Part shown: one piece after another, positions 36,954-47,522 of the stretch
Layout: each line of letters begins with the position of its first letter
Numbering within the stretch: the first letter of the stretch is position 1
From: Ampelocalamus luodianensis
Taxonomy: Eukaryota; Streptophyta; Magnoliopsida; Poales; Poaceae
Reading direction: 5' to 3'
Length of the DNA: 64,000 bases
Assembly: GCA_036346255.1 (NCBI GenBank)
Contig: CM070632.1
Coordinates: 20,973,408-21,037,407 of the forward strand
Program-made: the position numbers and the translations under genes
Notes under the pieces: model-generated
The model's input: only the letters and a program-made list of their open reading frames with translations
Database searches by the model: none
Told to the model about the DNA's origin: nothing

Positions 36954-37306
36954 GAACTCGTGGCCTACAAGAATTCGGATCACCATCCAAATCAAATCCT
37001 AGCCCTTTAAGTTTTTCACTCTATAGGTTCATGTATAATTGGTTGTGATTCGGAAACTCTTTTCCAACCACGAGTCGTTAGTGGTACCTAGCAGGACATA
37101 ACGATTCCCGAACACACATAGAATATATCGGATGAACCTTAATGCAATGTGATCTATGACCAGGTCTTTATCACTTATGACCGGCTCGTATCTAGTCACG
37201 ACTAGTCCATATTTAGTTACGACCAGTTCGTAACTCCTTTGACCAATTAATACTTAATTATGACCTGTTCGTAACTCCTTACGACTAGTTAGTGATTATG
37301 TTCAAC

Positions 37307-37515
37307 CAGTCCACGACTAGCTCGTATCTCCATACGACCAGTTCGTGACTATGTTCGACCAGTCTACGATCAGCTCATATCTCCATACGACTATTTCGTG
37401 ACTATGTTCGACCAATCTACAACCAACTTATATCTCCATATGACTAGTTCGTGACTATGTTCAACCAGTCTACGACTAGCTCATATCTCCGTACGACCAG
37501 CTCATATCTAGTCGA
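37307..37515. repeat. 53-bp minisatellite, about four units
   Basis: Units start CCAGTCYACGA at about 37,307, 37,360, 37,413 and 37,466, each with TATCTCCATACGAC and TTCGTGACTATGTTCRA. More divergent TACGACCAGTTCGTA-like words extend left to about 37,150. Confidence 0.75.
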
Positions 37516-37997
37516 ACTGAACGATCTACTTCTGTTTTCTCCCTTTGCCTGAAAACATTTGGTTGAATTCTAGGTGAGATAATTTGTAACAAACTATTCA
37601 ATACTTCCTCGATCAAGTGTTGAATAACTTCATGTGGTCAACACTTCGACCACTAGTGGCATGTCCATGCACTTTCTTTATTCGACCACAACGAGGGGCC
37701 CAGAGATACCTCTCCTGTTATGATAGAAGGGGCAAATCCCATATCCTACCAGTCATATTCCTCCACATGTTTCATAGTATACCCGAAAGCTACCTTTATA
37801 ACTACCCAGTTACAGAGTAGCATTTGGCAACCTAGTGTACTATTACATATGTAGGAAACCATACTGATCTCAGTTCTAAGGATTATACATCATCATTGCT
37901 TGAGACCAACTGATGATACATGAAATCATAACAATCTCAACAGTGTCTCAAGGTGGGTCAAACCAACACCATGTTCTCTGACATGTGTCGATATTGT

Positions 37998-39648
37998 CAC
38001 TACTACAAAAAAGGACTTTACAGACGGTTCAAAAATGTCATCATGGACGGTTTTGTGAGCCATCTGAGTTTATGGGTCAGCAATGACATGAGGTTATCAT
38101 AGACGGTTTTTTTTAACCATCTGTGAAAAAAGCTATCACAAACGGTTCTACACAAGAACCATCATCATCACAGACAGTTTTTTAACCGTCTGTGAAAAAG
38201 CTATCACAGACTGTTCTGCATAAGAACCGTCTGTGATAATTACTTATCATAGACGGTTCTTGTGCAGAACTTCCTGTGATAGTCTATTTTTATAGACAGT
38301 TCTGAACAAGAACTTTCTGTGGTAAGTAATTATCACAGACGATTCTTGCTCAGAATTGTCTGTAATAGTTTTTTCTATTGCAAAAAAATTGGATTTTGAG
38401 CCAAACCAATCAATTGCTAGACAGTAGTTTCCATATGCAACCTCTAGTAAGACAACTAAAATTCAATTAAAATTATGATGGCAAACACATTGTAGAAGAG
38501 ACCTATCTAGTAAAAGGGAAACGAAAAGGTTTCACAATGTCCCCTCCCAATGGGAAAAAAGAATAAAATTACAAATTTAAACTAGCTAGAAACCATCTGT
38601 GCCTCTAAGCTCCTGAAGAACTCATCGGCTTCGTATATTGGTCTTGTGAGCTCCTATATGTACCTCACCTGCATATCATAGACTGTTCTTGCATATCGTC
38701 CAAATTTGACTCAAGCTCGTCGAAAATGAAAAGGAGAGATGACCGAAAACCTCCGGTGGCGCTCCGGCATTAGGTACAAATAAAATAAGAACCATCAAAC
38801 AACCAAGAAATTGTGTATGTTTTGGGGATATACACGTACCTTCTGACAGTCTACCTCCTGCGGCAGACATGGAGCTCCTACGTGTCCCTCCTCCTCCTCA
38901 TCGCCGGCTGCATCTCCTTGCCGAATCACGTGGGGAGGGGAGAGGGAGAGACTGGTGGAAGACAAGGCGGGGGTGGGTATAATATATAAGGACAGCGTCA
39001 AAATATTTTTCTTCCCGCACAAGTGTTCAAAAATTTCCATGAATCATAGACGGTTTCAAACTAGAACTGTCTGTGATGAGCTAGTATCATAGACGGTTCA
39101 TATTAAAAACCATCTCTGATAAATATCTCTCAATTTTACAATGACTTGAAATCACTAACACTCAGATTTTACTATGACTTGAAATCACTAACACTCCGAT
39201 TTTACCATGGCTTGAAATCACTAACTCTATGATTTTTACCATGGCTTGATAGAGTTAGTGATTTCAAGCCATGGTAAAATCACACTCTCTGATTTTAAGC
39301 CATGGTAAAATCAAAGATACTTATCATTGACGGTTTTTAATACAAATCGTTTGTGATGAGGACGGAAAGTCATAGACGGTTTGTGTTGAAAACCGTCTGT
39401 GAAGTATCACAGACGGTTCTGAATAAAAACCATCTGTGATATTTACGATTTTCAATATGAACCGTCTGTGATATTTACGATTTTCAATATGAACCGTCTG
39501 TTATATTACTGCTTCACAAATGGTTTTTAGTGCAACCAGTAATACATACGGTCGCTAAATCAAAACCGTCTGCGATTGTATTTAATGCAGATAGTTTTGG
39601 TCAACCGTTTATGATGAGACTTCCAGTATTAGCCTTTTTATAGTAGTG
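37998..39648. mobile_element. Non-autonomous CACTA (En/Spm) transposon, 1,651 bp
   Basis: Ends are CACTACTACAAAAAAGG and, inverted at right, CACTACTATAAAAAGG. Both subterminal zones are packed with direct and inverted ACAGACGGTT / AACCGTCTGTGA words (38,025-38,360 and 39,045-39,605), the expected transposase-binding arrays of CACTA elements. Flanking triplets are TGT and TAT, an imperfect 3-bp target duplication. No transposase is encoded. The middle (38,590-39,000) is unique, with short minus frames (38,676-39,040) of unknown origin that could be captured host DNA. Confidence 0.9.
39198..39281. repeat. 33-bp perfect inverted repeat with short direct repeats
   Basis: Arms 39,198-39,230 and 39,249-39,281 are perfectly complementary with an 18-bp spacer. 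The left arm is the last of three direct repeats of GACTTGAAATCACTAACACT-like units from 39,130. Confidence 0.9.
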
Positions 39649-40712
39649 TATTGGTTTGATATCTCTATATCTATGACCCGTGAAACATAGTTATCAACTA
39701 ATACATATGCTACTCTATTCATATGTGTTCTCATATATTTTCGACTAGGGAACGTTTAAGAATAATCATCGTAGAAATACAGAGTTTCACAATCAAGTCA
39801 TGTACTTGATAAAAAATATTAACAATATTATTCTAGAAACAAGATAACATATTATCCAATATTATAAACATAACGAAATATAATCATCTCTACGATTGCC
39901 TCTAGGGCATATTTCCAATAGTATATGTATCTGTCATCGAACCCTAATGGCCCTGCGCTTATGCTAGCTTTAGCGTGTTACCACTCCATGTCAATAGACT
40001 CAACACTCGTATGCATTCACAATTTTACCCTTAAAGGAATTATAACACCTCAGCAATTGCATGGCAGCATATATTTTGAGTTTGGGATGAATCAAATATA
40101 TTTTCAGAGAAGAATATTGCCAATTGGTCATACATGTCATTCATACCAATACAAGGATTTATGAAAGTTGATATGAATTATATCAAGGCCTAGGGAAAGG
40201 GAATGCAATTGCAACTAGGGTTGGGAATATTAGCCATACGATGCATGCAGTCGTCCCAATGAAATCTGACTGCTAATCACGGAAAAGCTAGCTCGTGCAA
40301 GAATGATTCAGCATATTATTGCAGGCACATAGCTTGCCAGAAACACACTATAGAAGGTGATGGCATATGCATGAATCATCTGTTGAGCTGAACCACCAAT
40401 TCTAACTCTCCTAACTATGCATATATAGGTACGAACTAGGGAGGGTAAGGTATTTTCTGATCTGATTGATTTCAAATGTGTAATTGTGCTAGTTAACCTT
40501 GATTGATCATAAACGGAGGACCAATAAGCTGAATATCTATTTGATCATTAACTCATTGTGTAACACTAATAACAGATCTCAATCTATACCCCATTAAACA
40601 TAACTGAGCAAAAATGTATAAGCCCTTCTAGAATAATCATTTTGTAGCTATTCTTCCTTGTGCAACGAGATTTTTTTATTACAATTGTACTTCTTCTCTC
40701 TTTTGGTTATAG

Positions 40713-40789
40713 ATATATGGAGTTCTGGATTCTGCAGCATCATCTCTTGCATACAACTTACAAAGGACTACAACGCTTCATAGGATCAG
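40713..40789 (+). other. Possible exon relic, conserved in both duplicated units
   Basis: A 77-bp block is preceded by TTTGGTTATAG and followed by GTAATTCTGAC; TTTCTTTGCAG follows 110 bp downstream. The copy-2 block (47,269-47,345) has the same length and the same flanking AG/GT. One frame reads YGVLDSAASSLAYNLQRT. No gene family is recognised. It could be a remnant of a gene upstream of the peptide gene, or chance. Confidence 0.25.
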
Positions 40790-41275
40790 GTAATTCTGAC
40801 TTGACCGATCTTAAAATCAATCTAGTGCTTATTGTTCAGATCTATTTTCCTTCCTTTTTAGAGGGATGGATCTAGTATGTTTTGTGATTTTCTTTGCAGT
40901 AAAAAGCCATCTCAATTCTCAAGCATATAGCCAGCGGACTTGTTAAAGCCCTGTTACTATTGCATGCATACCAGCTCATGTAGTCTTGTGGGAAAAACCT
41001 TGAATTTGGTGTATAAATCGTCACACATTGATGTGCCAAATTTTATTATAACAGCTCACAAAGAGTTGGGGATCACAAGAGAGTAGCAATTGTTTTGTGT
41101 GACATATTCTAGGTTTCACTTTGTACCAAAAAGGAAGGAAATAATTTTGTGAACTTGTTGTGCAAAGTTAAAATAGATTGAACATTTGCACAGGCTAATT
41201 CTTTTATTATTGTTATCATCCCGCGTCATCACTGTTTAATACCCTAATCCTGTGTGGCTGTCATCAACCAGCTGT

Positions 41276-41740
41276 TCAATGGAGCTTGGCGTACTGGCTT
41301 CGGTTCTTGGTGCAGTCATCTACACAAGTTGCAGCACCACTTGTATCTGCAATTGCAATGTAAGAACCACCATCAGTCGAGGAAAACACCAATTCTATCG
41401 TGTTCGAGAGAGAGACCCATGAAAAAGAACAAAAATGTATGGATCAATGTAAGATTATTGTCATACCGGTCGCGGTCGAGCCGCAGACGTGGATCAGCAA
41501 ACAGATCTTGCTGCAGTCAGCCGTCGACGTCGGGGCGACCACCTGTCCGACAAGGGGTCCACAGTTAAGGATGCAAAAGGGGAGGCAGTACCCCCGTGGA
41601 AGCTCCTTGTACCTGCAGTTATTGTAGCAGTCCTTGTAGCAAGCGCAGAATTTTTCATGTTTGGCTGCCACCTGTTGCTGACCTGACAGCAACATGAGCA
41701 TGCATAAGGCAACAATGGTTGCTGCTCTCTTACCCTCCAT
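41276..41740 (-). CDS. Thionin-like cysteine-rich secreted peptide (two exons)
   Basis: Exon 1 is 41,740-41,467 and exon 2 is 41,346-41,276, with a 120-bp intron (GTATGA...TTGCAATTGCAG). Spliced length is 114 codons; the unspliced frame would end 24 codons earlier than the gene model. Residues 1-26 form a signal peptide (MEGKRAATIVALCMLMLLSG, then QQQVAA). The mature part has 12 cysteines: CxCx3Cx3C (32-42), Cx3Cx3C (52-60), Cx3Cx5C (76-86) and Cx3C (99-103, exon 2), fitting six disulfides. This recalls plant thionin-family and other small defence peptides, which are secreted and act on microbial membranes; activity here is inferred. A TATA box lies at 41,964-41,973. A degraded tandem copy is at 49,981-61,122. 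I chose this start because a hydrophobic leader follows it directly. The family name is less certain than the secreted Cys-rich call. Confidence 0.75.
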
Positions 41741-41963
41741 TCCTCTTGCTGTTGTACAATCAAACAGGCTTGCACGGATTAGATTAGAGACTCACATTTG
41801 TTTAGTGATGTTTGATGAAGCAACATAAATGGAATCAAATGGATAGATAGTAATAACATGTTTACCTATGTGTTTTTGAGGATGAGAGATTTGAGAGACT
41901 AATTTTTTTGGTGGTTCTGCTCAGGTGATTACTTGGTGTAGCAACCTTCTGATCATGTGTCCC

Positions 41964-41973
41964 TTATATATAG
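41964..41973 (-). promoter_or_regulatory. TATA box of the peptide gene
   Basis: On minus, CTATATATAA about 225 bp before the ATG, within a block conserved in copy 2. The 5' UTR may hold an intron (CACATAG|GTAAAC near 41,866 to TACAACAG at about 41,752), which is unproven. Confidence 0.55.
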
Positions 41974-42133
41974 CATCATAATGAAGGCATATTCAAAGCA
42001 TTCTGGTTTGTGAATTGGTGGTTAATGGCAACAAGTGATTCTTCCTTGCAAAGCCTTCCACGATCATTTAGATTTGATAACCTCCCCTAAAATCAAAAAT
42101 ATATTATCCTATATTTGTCCCGTTGATTGAAAG

Positions 42134-42940
42134 CATAATATCCCATTTTATTAATTGAGTATTTAATGAATTAGAAAATGATTAATAATATGAATTTAGG
42201 GGGGAAATGAGGTAAATAGTTATGGGCCTTTGGCCCATACCCAAGAGGTGGGCCAGCCACCAACAAAAGGAGGAGGGGGAGGGGAAACCCTGGCCCTGCA
42301 CTATAGCGCACCTCTGCTACAGTAGCACTACCACGTGTTGTAGTGCTGCCCTAGCTCCTTGTGGGTAATGTCAATAGCTTTTTGGAAAGTCTTTGTTCGC
42401 ATTATTTAGACGAGTAGATAATTAGTTATGATTTTTACAATCCGAGTGCCTCTTCAGTTCTTGGGTTTTGGGCAGCAAACATGGTTTTGTAAATTAAAAT
42501 CAGAAAATGGATGCATTTGGACTTTTGGCCTCCATGAATTAGATGGATGACTTTATAATGATTCCAGAAAGTCCAAGATCACATTTTTTTGGACAAGTAT
42601 AATAGGAGTTATGAAATTTTGATCTGTGCATTTCAGTTCTATTTTTTCTATTGGGGACAGTCGGGGAAAAATGTTAAGTTAGCGAAGTTTGTTGTAAAGT
42701 ATAAAAATTAAACTAAATTTATTTTGGTAGCTAATTCCTTGTGGATTCTAGAACATCTTAGATCACTATTTTGGGATGAACCAATTAAAAGATATGGAAT
42801 TTCTATTTTGAGATTACCGAAGATGATAGATTGGTATTCCGAGTTAAAAACAAGGGTTTAGATGAAATAATTTAAACTTTTGATTAGCTGAGAAATTATT
42901 GGTATAGTTGTGTAGATTCCAGAAAGTCTGAGTTTACATG
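42134..42940. other. Segment unique to copy 1, LTR-like
   Basis: Flanking sequence is collinear with copy 2 (breaks after GTTGATTGAAAG and before ATGTTGGATAAAATC), but this part is different in copy 2 (61,518-61,635). It contains wording typical of grass LTRs (GGGCCTTTGGCCCATAC; CTGCTACAGTAGCAC). No termini or target duplication could be defined. Confidence 0.35.
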
Positions 42941-44130
42941 TTGGATAAAATCAAAATATGCATGCTGTAAGTTTATTTTGAGTTGAAATATATAATATTA
43001 TTAAACCACTAGATCATCTCTCGTATAAAGAGAGGAACCAACACACCGGTTTCACCGCTAGTAAGATAAATGTGCAGCTTATGTCCATGCAGTCAAATGT
43101 CACTAGTGTTCTTCCTCATGAAACAGAACAACAAGGAGGTGAAAAAAATATAACATGGCTACTTCTTTTCTTATTATCATCGGTCATTGTTAAACGGCCA
43201 ATTCAGGCATTATCGCAGTCAAATGAAATGGTAGCTAGTCTTACTTGCATCATTTCCTCAGGAACTGCATGCATGCATGTAGGATCATATCTAGGCGATT
43301 ATATGATCCGTGAATTCGATGCACTCACAAAAACTCTTGCGTGTTTATTTCTTGGCTGCTTTGAATAATCCATAGGTTGATAGGGTGATGTCAACCAAAA
43401 CACATAATATTTTTCACACAAAAAAGCTTATGTGGTGTATTTCCTTGTGCATCAGAAAGTAGACTTGGTGAGCTTTCCAAGCGGTATACGACATGTCTAC
43501 TAAAAGTATTGGTGTTAACACAAAATTCATTCCCAAAGCTGACAAAAGGAAAAATGCATATGAGACTTTGGGATGTAATACCGAGCAATAACCTTTGTAC
43601 AGACAAAAAAAGTTGACTAATCAGCCATCTTGCATGGGTGCCACCTTTCATGTAGTACTCGTCTCTACGCCCACTGCCTCTAGGACACCACCCTCAACCA
43701 GTCACGGCGGATGCATATATGAGAGAGCCCCTCCACGTGCTATGATGCCACCATTTACAAAGGGCGGTCGATGCTGCTCCTGGGGCTGCTGCATCATCTC
43801 ATCATGGAGTGCAGCCAGATCATCATATGTTTGTGCACCAGGCTTGGTTAGCCATCACAGTTGCCAGCACTGTCGCCACCACCCTACAAAAACCCTAAAA
43901 TAGAGGCACAACCCTCATGGTCACAACCGCTCTTGGCCTTGACCAGTAGGACCAGCTATTGCTCGCCTACTCATGAGGATATCAACCCTGAGGATGCAAC
44001 CACTACCTCGACCCACTGCACTGCATCCTCTACTTCACCGATATCTTCTCTAATCGGACTTTCGGCTACTGCACTGCCATATTCACTAGTTGGACCAAGC
44101 TACGTCTACTCATACGAGCCGAGTTTTGTT

Positions 44131-44235
44131 TACATGCCATGGTGCTACATCAACATGCCATGGTGCTGTATCTACATGCCATGGTGCTACATCTACATGC
44201 CATGGTGCTGTATCTACATGCCATGGTGCTATGTT
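44131..44235 (+). repeat. Five tandem 21-bp units
   Basis: Unit TACATGCCATGGTGCTACATC, with units 1 and 3 identical and 2 and 4 (GCTGTATC) nearly so, giving a 42-bp higher-order period. In the plus frame 43,861-44,310 it encodes a heptad Y-M-P-W-C-(Y/C)-I. The frame itself has no recognisable protein. Confidence 0.9.
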
Positions 44236-44302
44236 ACCAATTGGTTGCCCATGGGCTTTGTAATGAATGGGCTAATTTTGCCCATATGGCCCACATGGCC
44301 GG

Positions 44303-46120
44303 CCACCTAGGGTTTTTGGTACTGTTCATGTAGCACTATTCAAGCATGAATAGTACCCCCAACTACCCTCTGATGAGGACATCCCTAACTTCGATACAAC
44401 CGCACCTACAGACACAACTGATCTACAACAACTGTTACAAGAACCAATTACTCGAGCTCGTGCTCACCAACTTAATCACCAAGTGAATTCGTTCATAGGT
44501 TTATATATTACTGAGAATAAACCGCTACCTAATGCAAGTGATTTAATTGTGCTTAGGAACATGGGAAAGGACTAGAGAGAGATATGTGGAGTCATGGACA
44601 AGCTTGGAAAGCATAATGGAGGTCACCACGTCATTTTGGATCCGAGCCAAGCAAGAGTTCGAGTTGGGCTCGTTCTGGATTTGAATCGGACTGCTACGAT
44701 AGCACAACCACCTAGGGTTTTGGTACTGTTAATGTGGTACTATTCAAGCATGAATAGTACCCCCAGCTGCCCTTTGATGAGGACATCCCTAACTTGGATA
44801 CAACCGCGCCTACACACACAATTGATCCACAACCAGTGTTACAAGGGCCAATTACTCGAGCTCGTGTTCGCCAACTTAATCACTAGGTGAATTCGTTCAT
44901 AGGTTTATATATTACTGAGAATAGACCGCTACCTAATACAAGTGATTTAATTGTGCTTAGGAACATGGAAGGCATAATGGAGGTCACAACGTCACTTTGG
45001 GTCCGAGCCAAGCAAAAGTTCGAGTTGGGCTCGTTCTGGATTCAAATCCGGACTACTGTGACAGTACTAAGTTCAAACGGTCGTAACTTCTTCATACGGA
45101 CTCTGTTTGGGACGTTCTTGGACTTCATTAAAAGCTTATCAAGTCTACTTTCTAATGGATCCAACCTCATCTTCAAATTGCAGCTAAGCTAGCCACAATC
45201 AACAAAACAATTAGCATCTATTTTTTAGCCTGAGTCAAAAGGGTGCTGCCCTACCTCCTCTTGGCCCCATGGGCCTTGTAACCTTAGGCCATGTGTCCAC
45301 TTCCTTGGCCGCCACCCCTGGTCGTCCTCCCATATAGGAGCCACTGCCTCCCTTTGCTAAAACTTGGATTTCATTGAGTTTATGTTTAGCCATTATGCAA
45401 ACTTCTGTTCTTTAGTTGTGCCGGAAGACCACCTGTCAAGATAGCATTCGGGATCCCACATTTGTTTTTCAATACCATCTATACTACAATTCCTATTTGC
45501 AATATCAGATTGCCTATATTTTATTCTTGCTAGTTCTTCGATTGCTCGCAGGAATTGAACCTCATATTAACGTCTCGGAGTTGGTTCAACGATTGCTAAG
45601 GCGCAAACGTCATCGTACGGTTGTAGTTGGATCACGAGAGTCACCTCCACCAAAATCGATATTTACCAATCTCATCAAAAGATCGGGCACCCCGCCTAAA
45701 TCACCCTCCCTTCTATAAATAGTGGCCACCACCCCTCTAGTTCTTTGGGTTTTGTTGATTGAAGTTTAGGTTTGCTACTTTATACTTTGTCCTTTTGTTC
45801 GGTGAGATCAACAACGACATTGTTCTTCGGAACCCCACTTATCAATACAATTTTCATTCCTATTCGCAATTTCAGATTGCTTATTTATCTGTTCTTGAGT
45901 GCTTCTTCTGTGTATGTAGGAATTGATCTTCGTGATCAGGTCATCCAGGTATTTATGTACGGTTGATAATGACTTGTCGAGTAGTTCAGTGATTGCATGG
46001 TTTTGAGCCTTGCGAGTTCATAGCCAGGATCATGAGAGTTGTGTGACTACTACTGAATTTACATTCTCATCGAAAGATCGGGCCAGAATAGGACCTTCGT
46101 GCTTCATCACCTACCTTATC
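44303..46120 (+). mobile_element. Gypsy pol C-terminus and LTR, with an internal tandem duplication
   Basis: ITRARAHQLNHQVNSFIGLY-type sequence is encoded at 44,450-44,510 and again at 44,850-44,910, each within a ~403-bp direct repeat (44,303-44,706 and 44,707-45,070) beginning CACCTAGGGTTTT. LTR-like DNA follows with GGTCGTAACTTCTTCATACG, a TATA box (45,713-45,722) and a 3' part (45,880-46,080) shared with 26,860-26,960 and 59,423-59,560. The rest of pol is absent. This is a plus-strand remnant lying between the two duplicated host units. Confidence 0.65.
45713..45722 (+). promoter_or_regulatory. LTR TATA box
   Basis: CTATAAATAG in CCCTCCCTTCTATAAATAGT, the standard promoter spot of this gypsy LTR type. 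Confidence 0.5.
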
Positions 46121-46470
46121 AACCGTTTCCGCAAGGGGCACCCCAATTGCTGTGGTGAGGCAGCAAGCCCAAAGGCTCCACCACTGTCGATGTCCCTCAT
46201 GACCCTGGTGCCCTAGGCTATCGTCCTCTCATGGGAAACCCTAGGTGTTGGGTCATGCCGTGTCGGCATGGCACGGGCACGATGGCCTAGAGTCGGCAAC
46301 TGCGACACATTGTTTCTATATGGCAAGCACTAGAAAAAATCGTTCCACCAAGCACTCTACAAGCATTAAAAACACGGTTATTTGGCATGAAAAAGTTAAA
46401 TTCAATTATGTTTGATCTCATTATATATGAATATATGATTACAATATCAATATTTCTTAAAACTAATCAT
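46121..46470. other. Spacer before duplicated unit copy 2
   Basis: Holds a GC-rich CATGCCGTGTCGGCATGGCA palindromic patch (46,256-46,275) then AT-rich DNA. No gene or element terminus is seen. Confidence 0.3.
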
Positions 46471-47522
46471 CCTATATGTATCTTTCATCGAGCCCTGTTG
46501 GGCCTACGCCTATGCTAGCTTCAGCATGTTACCTCTCCATGTCAATAGACTCAACACTTGTATGCAATCACAATTTTACCCTTAAAGGAATTATAACACC
46601 TCAGCAATTGCAAGGCAGCATATCTTTTGAGTTTGGGACGACTCAATATATATTTTCATACCAGAATATTGCCAATTTGTCAAACATGTCATTCATACCA
46701 ATATGAGGATTTCTGAAAGTTGATATGAATTATATCAAGGCCTAGGGAAAGGGAATGCAATTGCAACTAGGCATGGGAATATTAGCCATATGATGCATGT
46801 AGTCTTCCCAATGAAATCTAACTGCTAATCGAAGAAAAGCTAGCTCATGCAAGAATGATTCAACATATTATCACAGGCACGCAGTTTGCTGGAAACATAC
46901 TAGAGAAGGTGATGGCACATGCATGAATCATTTGCTGAGCTAAACCACCAATTCTAACGGTATGAACTAGGGAGGGTAAGGTATTTTCTGATCTGATTGA
47001 TTTCAGACGTGTAATTGTGTTAGTTAACATGGATTGATAAAAAATGGAGGACCAATTAGCTGAATATCTATTTGATCATTAACTCATTGTGTATCACTAA
47101 TAACAGATCTCAATCTATACCCCGTTAAACATAATTGAGAAAAAATGTATAAGCCCTTTTAAAATAATCATTTTGTAGCTTTTCTTCCTTGTGCAACGAG
47201 AATTTTTATTACAATTGTGACAATGATCAAAACACTTAAACTGCACTTCTTCTTACTTTTGGTTCTAGCTAAATGGAGTTCTGGATTTTGCAGCACCATC
47301 TCTTGCGTACAACCTACAAAGGACTATGACGCTTCATAAGATTAGGTAATTCTAACTTGACCGATCTTTAAATATATCTGGTGCTTATTGTTCCGATCTT
47401 TTTCCTTCTTTTTTAGAGAGTGGATCTAGTATGTTGTGTGATTTTCTTTGCAGTAAATAACCAACTTAGTTCTCTAGCATATAGCTAGCGGACTTGTTAA
47501 AGCCCTGTTACTATTGCATGCA

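Larger units (their letters stand above)
36954..39920 (-). mobile_element. BARE/Angela-like copia LTR, split by a CACTA element
   Basis: The right end, ATTGCCTCTAGGGCATATTTCC (39,895-39,916), is the reverse of the conserved start of BARE/Angela-type grass copia LTRs. Words such as GAAACTCTGTATTTCTACGA (minus) and the tract at 37,900-37,990 fit the family. The CACTA element 37,998-39,648 lies inside it. The left end is hidden by the L2 arm ending at 36,953. It has no coding part, so it is a solo or truncated LTR. Confidence 0.55.
39921..43840. other. Duplicated host unit, copy 1
   Basis: From ATATGTATCTGTCATCGA (39,923) onward the sequence aligns with copy 2 (46,473 onward, minus its insertions) through the peptide gene and on to about 43,830. 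Conserved blocks include 40,020-40,620, 40,700-41,350, 41,460-42,110 and 42,940-43,830. Copy 1 alone carries an extra segment at 42,134-42,940. The BARE-like LTR obscures the left boundary. Confidence 0.8.

Noticed and set aside
39925..40164. 79-codon plus frame also present at 46,476-46,706
   Set aside because: First 55 codons similar, but then frames differ; no family match. Kept only as part of the duplicated unit.
41489..41686. Plus-strand frames opposite the peptide gene
   Set aside because: Antisense shadows of exon 1, whose signal peptide and cysteine spacing fix the minus strand.
43072..43368. 98-codon plus frame, partly conserved in copy 2 (61,925-62,146)
   Set aside because: The copy-2 frame starts later and diverges after the first 50 codons; no signal, no domain; conservation is explained by the duplication.
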